From an uncultured Candidatus Poseidoniales archaeon (GTDB taxonomy: Archaea; Thermoplasmatota; Poseidoniia; Poseidoniales; Thalassarchaeaceae), in the NCBI GenBank assembly GCA_902511005.1, contig CABXDN010000002.1, positions 117,900 through 181,899 of the forward strand: DNA of 64,000 nt, in the 5' to 3' direction. Shown in pieces: positions 49,501 through 59,300 of this stretch. The notes below the pieces were generated by a model. The model ran no database searches and was not told the origin of the DNA. It saw only the letters and a program-made list of their open reading frames with translations. The first letter of the stretch is position 1, and each line of letters opens with the position of its first letter. The position numbers and the translations under genes were made by a program.

Positions 49501-52157
49501 CATCTTTCTACGACATCTAGTCCCGAATTTCGATTTATTAGTGAAGCCCCTTCGTTATGGCCTGCTAAGATTCGAGTACAACAACTGTCAGATAAAGGGC
49601 TACTGAAGGGCACTAGTTCTATAGAAAAAGTCTCACTGAATCGTGCAGATGTATTCATTGGAGAAATACATTCATCCCACTCATAAATATTATTTTGGAT
49701 TATTGTCCAACTTGTCCAAGTGCAAACCCCGCGATTAGTAGCCGCTACTACTCCATCGGCATCACTCTTGATATCATTAATTTTCCATGGATCATTATTA
49801 CCACCTGGGACATCTGTTTCAAAATATTCCCAATCTGAACCATCCCATCTAGCCATTGCTTGATTTGAGGTCCCCCCCGAATTAGGAACCTCCATTCCAA
49901 CAATTAAACCGCCGTAATAATCTAGGTGAAGAGCAAGCACATCATTATCAGGTAAGCCACTACTTCCGTCTGCATCCCATATATCTATTATATCACTGGA
50001 ATATCTATCTATTAATAAGATTCCAAAACCTGTCAGACCGAAGTAAATTATATCGCCGTCAACTGCTATTGGAGCAGCCTCTAAATTATCCGCCCCAAGA
50101 GATTTCCAAGAAGACAGAATTGATAATTCTTGTAGATTAATCCTCATTACTCCTTCATCAGGTGTCGCTATGTAAGCAATACCATATCTAGTTACAACAT
50201 CATTAATGAAATCTGAATCCAAGCCATCTTGTTCTGTTATCACGTCTGAAAGTATCATTGAAGAAGTATTGACAAAAGACAAACCGTCTTCAAAATGACC
50301 TACAACTAAGATTTCTGTAAAATCATCATGAGAAAGGGCCTTGACTGCATTGGACGCAAGTCCTTGAACAGTCCCGATATAGGACCCATCTGTATTGTCC
50401 AATCTTAATATGCCAGAATTAATTGTACCAACCCAAACATATCCGTTCGTATCTTGGATAAATGATGTAATTTCAACTGGGTTACTGACATAATCAGCGA
50501 TATTGATGGGCATAAGCCATGTTTGTGTACCTTCATCGAACCTATCGATTATTGTACCACCTGATACCCAAATCTCGCCATCTTCTCCATCATCAACATA
50601 TATTACTTGATTCATGGTATCGATTGAAGGACTACTGACTAATGTCTCTACACCATCAATTGTTTCACCGACTAAACGACCCAATATACCAGAACCGTCT
50701 CCAACCAATACTAACCCTGAGTCAGGACTTCTTGAATGCCCGAAATCTGGCCAAGAAATTATTTCATTTCCATTCTCTATCAGATTGAAAGCAGATAATT
50801 GCCTCTGAGAAGAAAAGAATAATGCATTAGTATCATAATTATGAATTGTATTTCCTGCAAGTATGTATAGCCATCCTTCTGTAAGACCTAATCCAACCAC
50901 TTGATTTGACGATAGCCAGTTACTTGTTGACCAAGTAGCCATCCATGAGCTTGAAACAAGATTACGCCGATTTATTCCTGCATTTTCGGTTGCTATTAAC
51001 AATTGATTACCAACTAATTGAAGATCATTAATCATATCAGAGGATAAGAAATTACCTGTATTCCATAATACGTTACTATCTACAGATACTGATGTCTCAT
51101 TAGAGCCACTAGAAGTTGAATATCCCAATAGATGGAGTCCTTGATAAGTGGAAATATACAGATTGTCTTCATAAGATACTACATCTGTTGCAGATTTAAT
51201 AGTCCCCCCAGGACAATAATAGTATGAAGTCCAACTTCCTCCGCTAGTATAGTAAACATTACACCCTGAGACAGCCCAAATTGTACCATAATCATCGATT
51301 GTAATAGCAGTTACTGGAGAAGTTGATGTTGCTCCATCAACAAGATTGAAAGTTTCCATTAAAGATGAATCGGACAGACTACGTTGTAATATAGTTCCAT
51401 TAGAGGTCCCAATAATCAAACGATTACCGTCTTCATCTATCGCGAGGCTTCTACCTCGGATATTCTCTTCAATATCAATTATTAGAGTTGAGGTCTGATC
51501 ATCAAGATGTAGTAAGTCATCTCCTAATAAAATGTATAATCGGCCATCGACTGGATTAACTGCGCTGTCATATATTTCTATGTCTAGCGGAGAAAAAGAT
51601 ACTTTTGGCTCAGCAGGACGGAGAGCTTCTATGACAATGTCTGTAATTGAAATTCCTGTTGGTAGTTGCCAGCTCGTATCACTTATCGAATTAGGTTGAA
51701 CTCTTGAATCTAAAACTCCGTTAGAATTTACTCCTGGTTGATTCTCGGAAAAGGAATCTTGTGTTCCAAATCCTCCTAAATCTGTCCAATCAAGTATAGG
51801 AGTTTGGCTATCTAGCAAAGTGATTTGTGGTTCATAAACCGATTCACCTGCCGAGCCATTTACTCTAACCTCAAAGGTCATGTTATCTATTATAGCACCC
51901 GGTGCGAAATCAAGGAATAAATCGCCATAAGCATATGTTCCATTAGAAGGATTGGCTCCAGTTGCTGATAATTCAATCCATCCAGTATCGTTACTTCCTC
52001 CTGCCCCCCAAGCGCCAGGTATTGAGTTTCTAGATTCTATATTTTCATCTAACTCTGAAGATGAATATGCAGACCAAGGTAGTAAAATCATCAAGGCCAC
52101 TAACAAGATTGCCATCCTTTTTTGCGAGCCAGATACCTTGTGATATGTGGAGCGCAT
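43524..52157 (-). CDS. Giant (2877 aa) surface protein: beta-propeller-like repeats, fibronectin-III-like modules, C-terminal TM and acidic tail
   Basis: Signal peptide, many propeller-like units (DIWAGGDFGL, WVGTINSGILRL, YIGFENTGIGRYN), PPARIxG modules, TM MVIAVLSGIMILIGGALVL. Confidence 0.85.
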   Translation of the reverse strand: MRSTYHKVSGSQKRMAILLVALMILLPWSAYSSSELDENIESRNSIPGAWGAGGSNDTGWIELSATGANPSNGTYAYGDLFLDFAPGAIIDNMTFEVRVNGSAGESVYEPQITLLDSQTPILDWTDLGGFGTQDSFSENQPGVNSNGVLDSRVQPNSISDTSWQLPTGISITDIVIEALRPAEPKVSFSPLDIEIYDSAVNPVDGRLYILLGDDLLHLDDQTSTLIIDIEENIRGRSLAIDEDGNRLIIGTSNGTILQRSLSDSSLMETFNLVDGATSTSPVTAITIDDYGTIWAVSGCNVYYTSGGSWTSYYYCPGGTIKSATDVVSYEDNLYISTYQGLHLLGYSTSSGSNETSVSVDSNVLWNTGNFLSSDMINDLQLVGNQLLIATENAGINRRNLVSSSWMATWSTSNWLSSNQVVGLGLTEGWLYILAGNTIHNYDTNALFFSSQRQLSAFNLIENGNEIISWPDFGHSRSPDSGLVLVGDGSGILGRLVGETIDGVETLVSSPSIDTMNQVIYVDDGEDGEIWVSGGTIIDRFDEGTQTWLMPINIADYVSNPVEITSFIQDTNGYVWVGTINSGILRLDNTDGSYIGTVQGLASNAVKALSHDDFTEILVVGHFEDGLSFVNTSSMILSDVITEQDGLDSDFINDVVTRYGIAYIATPDEGVMRINLQELSILSSWKSLGADNLEAAPIAVDGDIIYFGLTGFGILLIDRYSSDIIDIWDADGSSGLPDNDVLALHLDYYGGLIVGMEVPNSGGTSNQAMARWDGSDWEYFETDVPGGNNDPWKINDIKSDADGVVAATNRGVCTWTSWTIIQNNIYEWDECISPMNTSARFSETFSIELVPFSSPLSDSCCTRILAGHNEGASLINRNSGLDVVERWTAGDDTQRARVVKVQDILYIGFENTGIGRYNLTSQQWLQTWDGDQGFIDDDDVTVLIPGHIEDTIWAGGDFGLTLIDVVNNNVLIDWNRGFNSGGPTLSNSAPAHVVIVDEILHYSTQRSNSWQQSNDEIYRINLSSNSSESTIDVGQELGWDGKIHSIGQVSEELWIGIRPRQYWNEGDGTIARWNLTNETWEESLSTISSVERVNAQFLGDCFPINASDCELWVAYGNNIMRRFSAQTMTLLDEWTDIPGPIRGIVEYQGDYLFASMDGILRWEPNNETWLDSWVVNDGLPSDAEDELYTMITVGDDLWAGSYSGGGFQTNSQIIRKNGTSGNWTTWQTGSAGIPDGYTADIEVCDDIVHIAIGAVNWWGNQGGIARYDLADHDSDGTTDEWITSVLTSNGLADNDVRALACDESNRIMYAGFDEQGVGLARYNYNTDQFLSTLTNAADGISEDRIFPGGMLHDGNVLLTAHQYDTTGGISRIVTSGSSTINGQILSPGMDGCSIVRAPSSTTPVYAIGRSGQTSGLNRVDRLDSTGLIESGYDELVGLTSGQIQNIIYNETNVWVTSSQDRNSYYSSSILQGELTNGTVRWEFGYNFENDIINDISLEGEKLWVTTAGSGLWKVDLLQRTKSPTSPALHSQMDGMYIEDDGTMYVGLMGESGTSAGYQSFDINNENWGSGSLIAGLPSNIVRDFLQLDGHVLIATHGGIGLYNISSSSFDNPITTFNGLPSPIIEHLMILDNPIQGNGTILVGGLVGLTILEDETFTIQSTLDYSDGLIGNRVSGIMFADSVTRQVTVGNSTIDQYHNASVFISHNGQGATRPGVAAWDIDTDMQNGTYLIDMIPSNNVLTLEADTWGVHVATDIAPLVHWNGTMMQMESGTSASNLLSWPPSDMVSNGEHLLLIGSGGLDALEVNRDHSVVLSESISGLSSGYINSNSLYVVGEDGLHHFNSQNGQEYPREFQKRAEPLIVLFAGEQWGLTDTSHPGMSTVMVNSSSGSDNLVSSPLLIPNDSNSIPGILPMYNGALTFSSPVSNSPVWARSVSLNYTGSWDLASRNPAIEAGFQTAISNVGPGSNSVELHVQMQSPKNGTISVRMTYDWERLEVPTILTSFSNRDNDGGGVLEATWLPSEDAAWYAYRLYVWDSTSNPSWEPTEQELEDFAGYMEVPFWSQTTATITEADHNGVMSSLIDGNKYRAAIVTEYPDGSVGEPMSWPLNVTPIDEIPSPPDWLLANPISGGTAGTIYTEWAACTEMDADKTRIWAVEQEITNALALTDSFDISSISGNNTVLQLNPGSTYWFAAVCVDESGQSDLINATVIGPIVTAGGLDDGIPPARIEGTTAIDVPDDEGGQIQVNWISNNEDDCTFYTIYALPATSWQPPNNVDGWPVASYVSDCSSNSTIISSFGEAQFVNDISYWVGVVASDDWGNDNLNDVLVIEVTPQSNNGGVGIPPARVSGLNAYDHPDDDGTAIDVNWNRSLVTDFSFYTIWVSDFYQENLTESWLNCSESPDSCGLITINQQQIGGAFQLQMTVYKAHYGNEFSIQSSSSIIPEIPLYVTVTTHDIHGNVFLNDMKKQMVLVIPSDNSGDVFPPARIDAPQLSDRPLDDGDGVFVTFKESEESDISEYWIYADTVPYSTLDNREPALIVDRDLQLPLLLESFSSGSPLAPNIMFWVSVIPVDSSGNYWSEGVKTSSIALINENILDPGLHIPEIGGIIAYWDSSGTRIQIEWDSKNNPIIESYYIFMSSTPFEDTRDADTSQLVSIEYSSYSWKSDISENIDGNEYSLDNENSYWIAIVGFDGEVHRLAVDPLEVQPWSESAFGSDNDGLDDSGESWINQLIQGDMNMVIAVLSGIMILIGGALVLKPRERAAPQPWEMGTLEVELEEQMYDQDFGMEDEESFIESDESSSSGEIETPQIDLMDYSETSVTPPSNDVVDELLGEEEDIDLDDLSDLADDFDLDDLDDLAEGLNDADDDIDTSFIDEIL

Positions 52158-52315
52158 GTGTAACTCGCGTCGTTTTATACATTATCAAAGCGTGTGTTCA
52201 ATGTGCCTTTTATGCTCTTACCACCGTAGGTGATTTAAAATTTCTATCTTTTTGAAAAAGAATGTACAGAGGGCTGATAATATAAATCACCAATATCGGA
52301 TAGCATCATAGGTGA

Positions 52316-54631
52316 GTGGTATGCCGGTTAATCAAAGGGGATGTAATCCTGACAGATAAGCAACTTCGAAAAGACGCATTGGATTACCACTCTTCCAAGC
52401 CTGCTGGGAAAATTACTGTAGTACCAACTAAACCTCATGGCACTCAAAGGGATTTATCTTTGGCTTATTCTCCAGGTGTTGCTTATCCTTGTATAGAAAT
52501 TGAGAAGGATCCTGATGCTGCTTTCAACTATACTTCCAAAGGAAATTTAGTGGCGGTAATAAGTAATGGAACTGCTGTACTGGGGCTTGGAAATATTGGT
52601 GCATTAGCAGGAAAGCCAGTTATGGAAGGAAAGGGTTTACTGTTCAAAGCATTTGCAGATATTGATGTATTTGATATAGAAATAGATCGTACAGATGTCG
52701 ATGAATTTGTTGAAGCCGTCAAAGCAATATCTCCCACTTTTGGTGGCATAAATCTAGAAGACATCAAGGCACCTGAATGCTTTGAAATAGAGCGTAGATT
52801 GATTGAAGAATTAGATATACCAGTAATGCATGATGATCAACACGGTACTGCAATAATTTCGGGTGCTGCTTTGTTAAATGGATTAGAAGTAGTTGATAAA
52901 AAAATATCGGAAGTAAAGGTAGTAGTTTCAGGAGCGGGGGCATCGGCAATTTCTTGTGCCCGTCATTACATACGGCTAGGTGTCAAAAGGGAAAATTTAT
53001 TGATGGTCGATTCAAAGGGAATCTTGACGAAAGAACGTTCTAAAAATGGGGAACTAAACGAGTACAAAGATGAATTTGCAAGAGAAATAGGAGAAGGAGG
53101 GATCAAGGAAGCAATGGTTGATTCGGACGTTTTTCTTGGATTATCAAAAGGAGGTATAGTCAATAAAGAAATGGTAGCTTCAATGGCCTCTAGACCATTG
53201 ATATTCGCATTAGCAAATCCTGATCCAGAAATATTGCCAGATGATGTTTATCAAGTAAGAGAAGATGCTATTGTGGCTACAGGAAGATCAGATTATCCTA
53301 ATCAAATAAATAATGTTCTAGGATTTCCGTATATATTTCGTGGAGCATTAGATGTTAGAGCAACTGAGATAACTGAAAATATGAAAATGGCAGCTACTCA
53401 TGCGATTGCAGCATTAGCTAAAGAACCTGTTCCAGATGATGTTGCCGCTGCCTATGATGGAGAACAAATTCAATTTGGACCCGAATATATAATTCCAAAA
53501 CCATTCGACGCTAGAGTTTTGATATGGGAAGCCAGTGCGGTTGCCCAAGCTGCTGTTGATGAAGGAATCTCGAAATATACAAAAAAAGATTTCGACATAG
53601 AAAGATATCGTGAAGAATTAGAATCTCGATTGGGGTTGACACGCTCGATTATGCGTCGCGTAATTAATAGAGCGAAGAGAGACAAGAAAAGGATTGTATT
53701 TGCAGAAGGAGAACATCCTACTATTATCAAGGCTGCTGCACAGTGTATTTCTGAGAATATTTGTGAACCAATTTTACTTGGGCATACGAAAAGAATTAAT
53801 GCGGTAAAGGAAGAATTGGGGCTTGAATTCAAGTGTGAAACTATAGATGTGAGATATGACCCTAGAAGAAGAGGTAGTTATGCAAAAGAATTTCATAAAT
53901 TAAGAGGTAGGAAGGGATTAACCATGGAAGATTCTGTTAGATTACTGAAAACCACTACCTATTTTGGGCCAATGATGGTACATATGGGAGATGCAGACGG
54001 ATATCTTGGGGGGATTTCGCATAATTATCCAGATATTGTTAAACCGTGTCTACAAACAATTGGGCCGGCATCTGATACTCACAGAATAGTAGGAATGTAT
54101 ATGATGACGGTTAATGGACAACTAATGTTCATTGGCGATGCAACAATAAATATCTATCCTGACTCTAGGACATTAGCAGAAATAGCGGTGCAGACAGCAA
54201 AGGTTGCCAGAAGGTTTGGTGTTAAACCTAAAGTTGCAATGCTTTCTTTTTCAAATTTTGGAACTAGTGGAGAAATGAGAACAGATAGAATAGAAGAAGC
54301 AATAAGTATGGCTAGAGATTTAGACCCAGGGCTGATTATCGATGGACCTATGCAAGCTGATACCGCACTAATTGAGGATATCCAAGAAAATTATCCATTC
54401 ATGGAATTTGAAGGTCCAGCAAATGTATTAATTTGTCCAAATCTAGCATCAGCAAATATTGCTTACAAACTTCTTCAAAGAGTAGCCGGAGCGGAAATGA
54501 CAGGGCCAATCCTAGAGGGTTTGGCAAAACCTGCACACGTTCTTCAAAGAGATGATAGCGTGAGAGAAGTAGTACATATGGCAGCAATCTGTGCTGTTGA
54601 TGCTCAAAGACATGCTACACAAAAGCTCTGA
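52316..54631 (+). CDS. maeB: NADP-malic enzyme with C-terminal phosphotransacetylase-like domain (exact start uncertain)
   Basis: [42 protein letters not shown]-terminal [19 protein letters not shown]-like. Confidence 0.95.
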   Translation: MVCRLIKGDVILTDKQLRKDALDYHSSKPAGKITVVPTKPHGTQRDLSLAYSPGVAYPCIEIEKDPDAAFNYTSKGNLVAVISNGTAVLGLGNIGALAGKPVMEGKGLLFKAFADIDVFDIEIDRTDVDEFVEAVKAISPTFGGINLEDIKAPECFEIERRLIEELDIPVMHDDQHGTAIISGAALLNGLEVVDKKISEVKVVVSGAGASAISCARHYIRLGVKRENLLMVDSKGILTKERSKNGELNEYKDEFAREIGEGGIKEAMVDSDVFLGLSKGGIVNKEMVASMASRPLIFALANPDPEILPDDVYQVREDAIVATGRSDYPNQINNVLGFPYIFRGALDVRATEITENMKMAATHAIAALAKEPVPDDVAAAYDGEQIQFGPEYIIPKPFDARVLIWEASAVAQAAVDEGISKYTKKDFDIERYREELESRLGLTRSIMRRVINRAKRDKKRIVFAEGEHPTIIKAAAQCISENICEPILLGHTKRINAVKEELGLEFKCETIDVRYDPRRRGSYAKEFHKLRGRKGLTMEDSVRLLKTTTYFGPMMVHMGDADGYLGGISHNYPDIVKPCLQTIGPASDTHRIVGMYMMTVNGQLMFIGDATINIYPDSRTLAEIAVQTAKVARRFGVKPKVAMLSFSNFGTSGEMRTDRIEEAISMARDLDPGLIIDGPMQADTALIEDIQENYPFMEFEGPANVLICPNLASANIAYKLLQRVAGAEMTGPILEGLAKPAHVLQRDDSVREVVHMAAICAVDAQRHATQKL

Positions 54632-54645
54632 GATAATTCTCTATT

Positions 54646-56274
54646 TCAGTCTAATACTTTTGGAGAGGCAGATAATACTTCTTCACTACATCCTTCAGAA
54701 TATTGTTCGAAATTCTCGATAAACATCTGTGCTAGTAAATTCGCTACATTGTCGAATCTAGTTTTATCAGACCAAGTCTCTCTTGGTTGAAGTATCTCGT
54801 CCGGAACCCCTTCACAAGTAGTAGGGACTTCAAATCCGAACCTTTCATCTTCTACAAAGATTACATCATCTAAAGAACCGTCTAATGCAGCGTTTAGAAG
54901 AGCACGGGTCCATTTTATTCGAATCCTACTAGACTCTCCATATCCACCGGCTACCCAACCAGTATTGATTAGCCAACAGTTTGCGTCGTGATCTCGGATT
55001 TTGCTAGAAAGTAGATCTGCATATACGCTTGGATGCCTTGGCATAAATGGAGCACCAAAGCATGTAGAGAATGTTGCTTGGGGTTCGGTTATTCCTATTT
55101 CAGTACCTGCAACTTTAGCAGTATATCCTGAAATAAAATGATACGCGGCTTGCTCGGGAGTCAAACGTGAAAGTGGAGGAAGGACGCCGAATGCATCACA
55201 GGTCAGGAAAACAACATCCTTTGGATGACCTGCCATTGAATCAAGTGTACGATTCTCAATTGATTCAATCGGATAAGATCCCCGAGTATTTTGAGTTAGA
55301 GTTCCATCCTCAAAATTAGGTACACCATTTGCATCAAGAATAACGTTCTCTAATACTGACCCAGGCATCCTAGTTGTAGCAAAAATAGCAGGTTCATCTT
55401 CTTTTGAGAGCCCTATTAATTTAGCATAACATCCACCTTCGAAATTAAAAACACCATCATCAGACCAACCATGCTCGTCATCTCCGATTAATGCTCTTCC
55501 GGGGTCAGCTGAGAGTGTAGTTTTTCCAGTTCCAGAAAGACCAAAAAATAATGCTGAGTGATTATAATCGGTATTAGCAGAACAATGCATAGGAAGTAAT
55601 CCTTTAGCAGGTAGTATATGATTCATTATTGTGAATATTGCTTTTTTAATTTCTCCTGCATAGTGAGTACCTCCAATTATTACAAGACCTCTATCTAATG
55701 CGAGAATTACAAATACACCTGAATTAGTACCATCTTCTTTAGGATTAGCCATAAGTTCCGGGGCATGAAGAATGGTATATTCAGGTACATGATTTACCAG
55801 TTCACTGGGTTCACTTCTCACAAACATATTATGGAAAAATGAAGCATGCCACGCTTTCTCTGTAATTAAACGGACCGGCATAGAATATTTTTGGTCTGCT
55901 CCACAATGAGCATCTTTAACGAATAAGGCGTCTCTATTATCAAGATGATTTTGTACCTTGGCCAGCAATCTATCAAAAATCTCTGAAGAAGTTGATTTAT
56001 TCACTTCCCCCCACCATACATCATTAGCCAGACCTGATTCTTGAACAATGAAACGATCATTCGGTGAGCGGCCGGTTCTCTCACCTGTTGTTGCTAACAA
56101 TACTCCGTGAGTTGTGAGTGACGCCTCTCCTCTTTCTACGGCCATGCCATGGAGCTCTTTCCAATCTAAATTCCAGTGTACTGCGCCACTAGGGTTGAGG
56201 CCATGTGTTGCTAAGGGTGTGGCAAATTCGGATGGCGAAGGGCCCTTCGACGTCGTCTCCATGCACTTTGACAA
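54646..56274 (-). CDS. pckA: Phosphoenolpyruvate carboxykinase (ATP)
   Basis: FFGLSGTGKTTLSADP, LIGDDEHGWSDDGVFNFEGGCYAK, TGRSPNDRFIV. Confidence 0.96.
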   Translation of the reverse strand: MSKCMETTSKGPSPSEFATPLATHGLNPSGAVHWNLDWKELHGMAVERGEASLTTHGVLLATTGERTGRSPNDRFIVQESGLANDVWWGEVNKSTSSEIFDRLLAKVQNHLDNRDALFVKDAHCGADQKYSMPVRLITEKAWHASFFHNMFVRSEPSELVNHVPEYTILHAPELMANPKEDGTNSGVFVILALDRGLVIIGGTHYAGEIKKAIFTIMNHILPAKGLLPMHCSANTDYNHSALFFGLSGTGKTTLSADPGRALIGDDEHGWSDDGVFNFEGGCYAKLIGLSKEDEPAIFATTRMPGSVLENVILDANGVPNFEDGTLTQNTRGSYPIESIENRTLDSMAGHPKDVVFLTCDAFGVLPPLSRLTPEQAAYHFISGYTAKVAGTEIGITEPQATFSTCFGAPFMPRHPSVYADLLSSKIRDHDANCWLINTGWVAGGYGESSRIRIKWTRALLNAALDGSLDDVIFVEDERFGFEVPTTCEGVPDEILQPRETWSDKTRFDNVANLLAQMFIENFEQYSEGCSEEVLSASPKVLD

Positions 56275-56380
56275 TGTCAGTCGCTTTTCAATGATTACGG
56301 AGAGATATAGAAAATATAGAAAATTATCATAGATGATAAACGGGGATTAAATTATGTCATAAACACCTGTCAGAGAGACT

Positions 56381-59300
56381 GTGGGTGCCGACGACTCGGA
56401 TGATAATATCATTCGAAGAAGAGAATTTAAGATTAGTAATTCTATTCAATTAGAAGATATTATTATTCAAAATGATACGATTAAAGAGGCCGTAGTTTCA
56501 GAAAAAAAAGAAATAGATGAAGCCATTGGAGACATATTTGATCCTTTCTCCCAAGATAATGAAAATCTACCAGGGATTGTAAGGAAAGATGGAACTGTCG
56601 AAATACCTCCTGAAACTGATGTTGTTACTAATTTAGCTAAAGAAGGTGAAAGAAAAGTCAATTGGATTTTAATGGCATCAATGATTGTTATATTTTCTGC
56701 TCTAGGCATTGTTGCAGGCATAGCGTTAGATCCAATATTAGCCATTGTTTTATTGATTAGTCTGGCATTATTTGGATTCTATCTTGGAGAATTATGGATT
56801 CCAAAGAATAATTTACACTTGCTTGGAGTCACATGGATTATAATTTCAATGAAAGTCCTATATGGATTGGCTATTGAACTACAAAGATGGAATTTTATTA
56901 GTGTAGAATTTCTTGGTCTATTGTTACTAACACTTGTTGGCCTGAATGTTTATCTCTCTTACCGCCATAATTCTGATGCTATTGCTGCACAGTCTACTCT
57001 TATTTTATTAGTAATCGGTTCAGCAACTGGCTATAGTTTTGGAGAAATCGGGATAGCATTAATGATTCTACTTGCCGCTATTCTAGTACATGGATTAGCG
57101 ATTCATAGAAACTCTGGAAATTTGGCAGCATTGGGTATAGCATCGACTAATTTATGGATAGGAATGCACGCATTGACTAGTGGATTTAGTGTTGGTCCAT
57201 TGACCATTCTCCCATTAGAAATACCATTACTTTTGTTCATATTAATTATGATAATAACTGGAATAAATGCGAGTATGGCAGCAAGGTTTGCGATAGATGA
57301 AAATTGGTTCTCAAAGGCATTCAAGGCCTTGGGATTAGGCAAACCAGGATTATGGGGTGTTTCTATTTCTTTAGGCATGGTTGGTGCCCTGATGGCAGTA
57401 GGTGCGAATCGTGAAGAATTGGGATATGCCATTGGTTTAATCTCAATTCTAGTTTCATCATTTGGTGGTTCTTATTTAGTAGTCAGAGGAGTAGACGCAA
57501 AAAGGGTAATACAGCCTTTATTGATTTCAGGGATATTCCTTACCATTCTTCTAGTAACCAATGAAACGTGGGAAATGTTACCATTTGATTCTTATGAATT
57601 ATTTGCAGTACTTGGAATAATCGTAACTGCCTTTGTAATGCTTAGAGATCAAAAATCAGTGACCGATCGAGTGCTATGGACCGGTTCGGTTGCCATACTA
57701 ATATTACTTGTTATCATGATACCAGCCGAGCCCTCAGATAATTTCTGTATCTCTAATTGCCAAGCAGGAGATGGAGGATTTTTACTGTTGTCTGCATTAA
57801 CAATTATACATATTGGAACTGCTATTTTAGCAATAAAAAGAGAAGCTTCTGCTCTAGCAGGGGTTACAGTAATTTTGCCTTGGTCGTGGGTAATTATTGA
57901 AGAAATAATTGAAGAGTCGATAAGAACCCTAATTGTGGCTAATAGCGGCACTGATCCTGGATCTATTATCCACATAGATCCCTTACCGCTCTTTGGTTAC
58001 TTTGCCATCGCTTCCATATTAATGGCAATAGTTAATTTTAAACTTGGAAAAGATGGCGTAAATATAGCATCACAATTCCTAGGATTAACAGAAGTTTCTG
58101 CTTCAATAAGAGACTCGGGGTTACTACAACTTTGGAGTATTGGATTATGGTTGCCAATTACTGCAGTTATTTTTATGTCGAAATTCGGGGGATTCACTGC
58201 ATTGACTCTTCTGGGGATTTATGCATTAATTGTAATAATTCATATGATCTCAGAGATTACAGATAAGAGAATTGGTAATGCATCAATTATGTTGGCGATT
58301 ATTTCATCAGGATTATTAATACTACAATGGCAATATGGTATTGAAGAAGGTTTCATGGTGATTTATTCTATTGTCGCAATAGTATTACTTATTCGAAATA
58401 ATGGTTCTAATGAAGCGGTCTATTCTATCGGAATGTCATTATTAGCTGTGCCAATGTTGATTAGTTTAGTATCAAGAAAGTCCAATCAACTAATAGATAC
58501 AGAATTAATACCAAGTCTAGGGATTGCTAAAGTCTCTATGTTATGTACTGCGTTATTGGTTATGATATATCTATCAAAGGCTGCAAAAATGGAGAAACTT
58601 CTGAGTCCCGCTCTAGCATCACTTTGGTTACTAACAGTTAATATTGCTCTAGTATACAAAGAAGGTGAATTTTATGAAATTCTAATTGCTTTGGCCATGT
58701 TTGCAGTTAGTACAATTTGGCTGGTAGGAAATGGGGAAGTAAGAAGAGAAATAAAAAGCATTACAAAGAAAAATTCATTGAAAGAATTAGCAAAAAAAGA
58801 ATCAATTGAAAGAAATACATCAATAGGAAATGTTACTAGTTTCAATCCCAAATTGGTAGAATTAAAGAACAAAAGAAAGAAGAAAAGAGAAATGGAAGAA
58901 ACGGAGAATATTGAAGATTTATATCTTACTGATGCAACTCATAGACCAGTAATAATAATCTTAGTACTTGGATTAGTTATAGCAAGTTCTACTATCATTA
59001 GTTTCATCGGAGGAACTAATCATTTAGTTCTATTAAGTACAGGTATTTTTATCTCAATATTAGTATTAATAACACGAAAACGTACAAAAAATCTTGAATT
59101 AGAGCTGCCTCATTTTTTAGGTATAGAAATGCCTATTGCTATTTCAATAGCGGGAATCATATTAGTCCAAGTTTCAGGGCACTTAGCAGCAGGCAGTAGT
59201 AATTTAAAGTTATTAGATATGGCGATAATGGTTTTACTAGTAATGTCATTTTGTATTATTTCGTTGATCAATCAAAGGAATCTTTTAGACAGAATACTAA

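Noticed and set aside
56236-56249. Perfect palindrome CGAAGGGCCCTTCG near the pckA start
   Set aside because: Lies within the N-terminal codons (SKGPSP) of pckA; can be explained by codon content and has no clear positional relation to a start signal.
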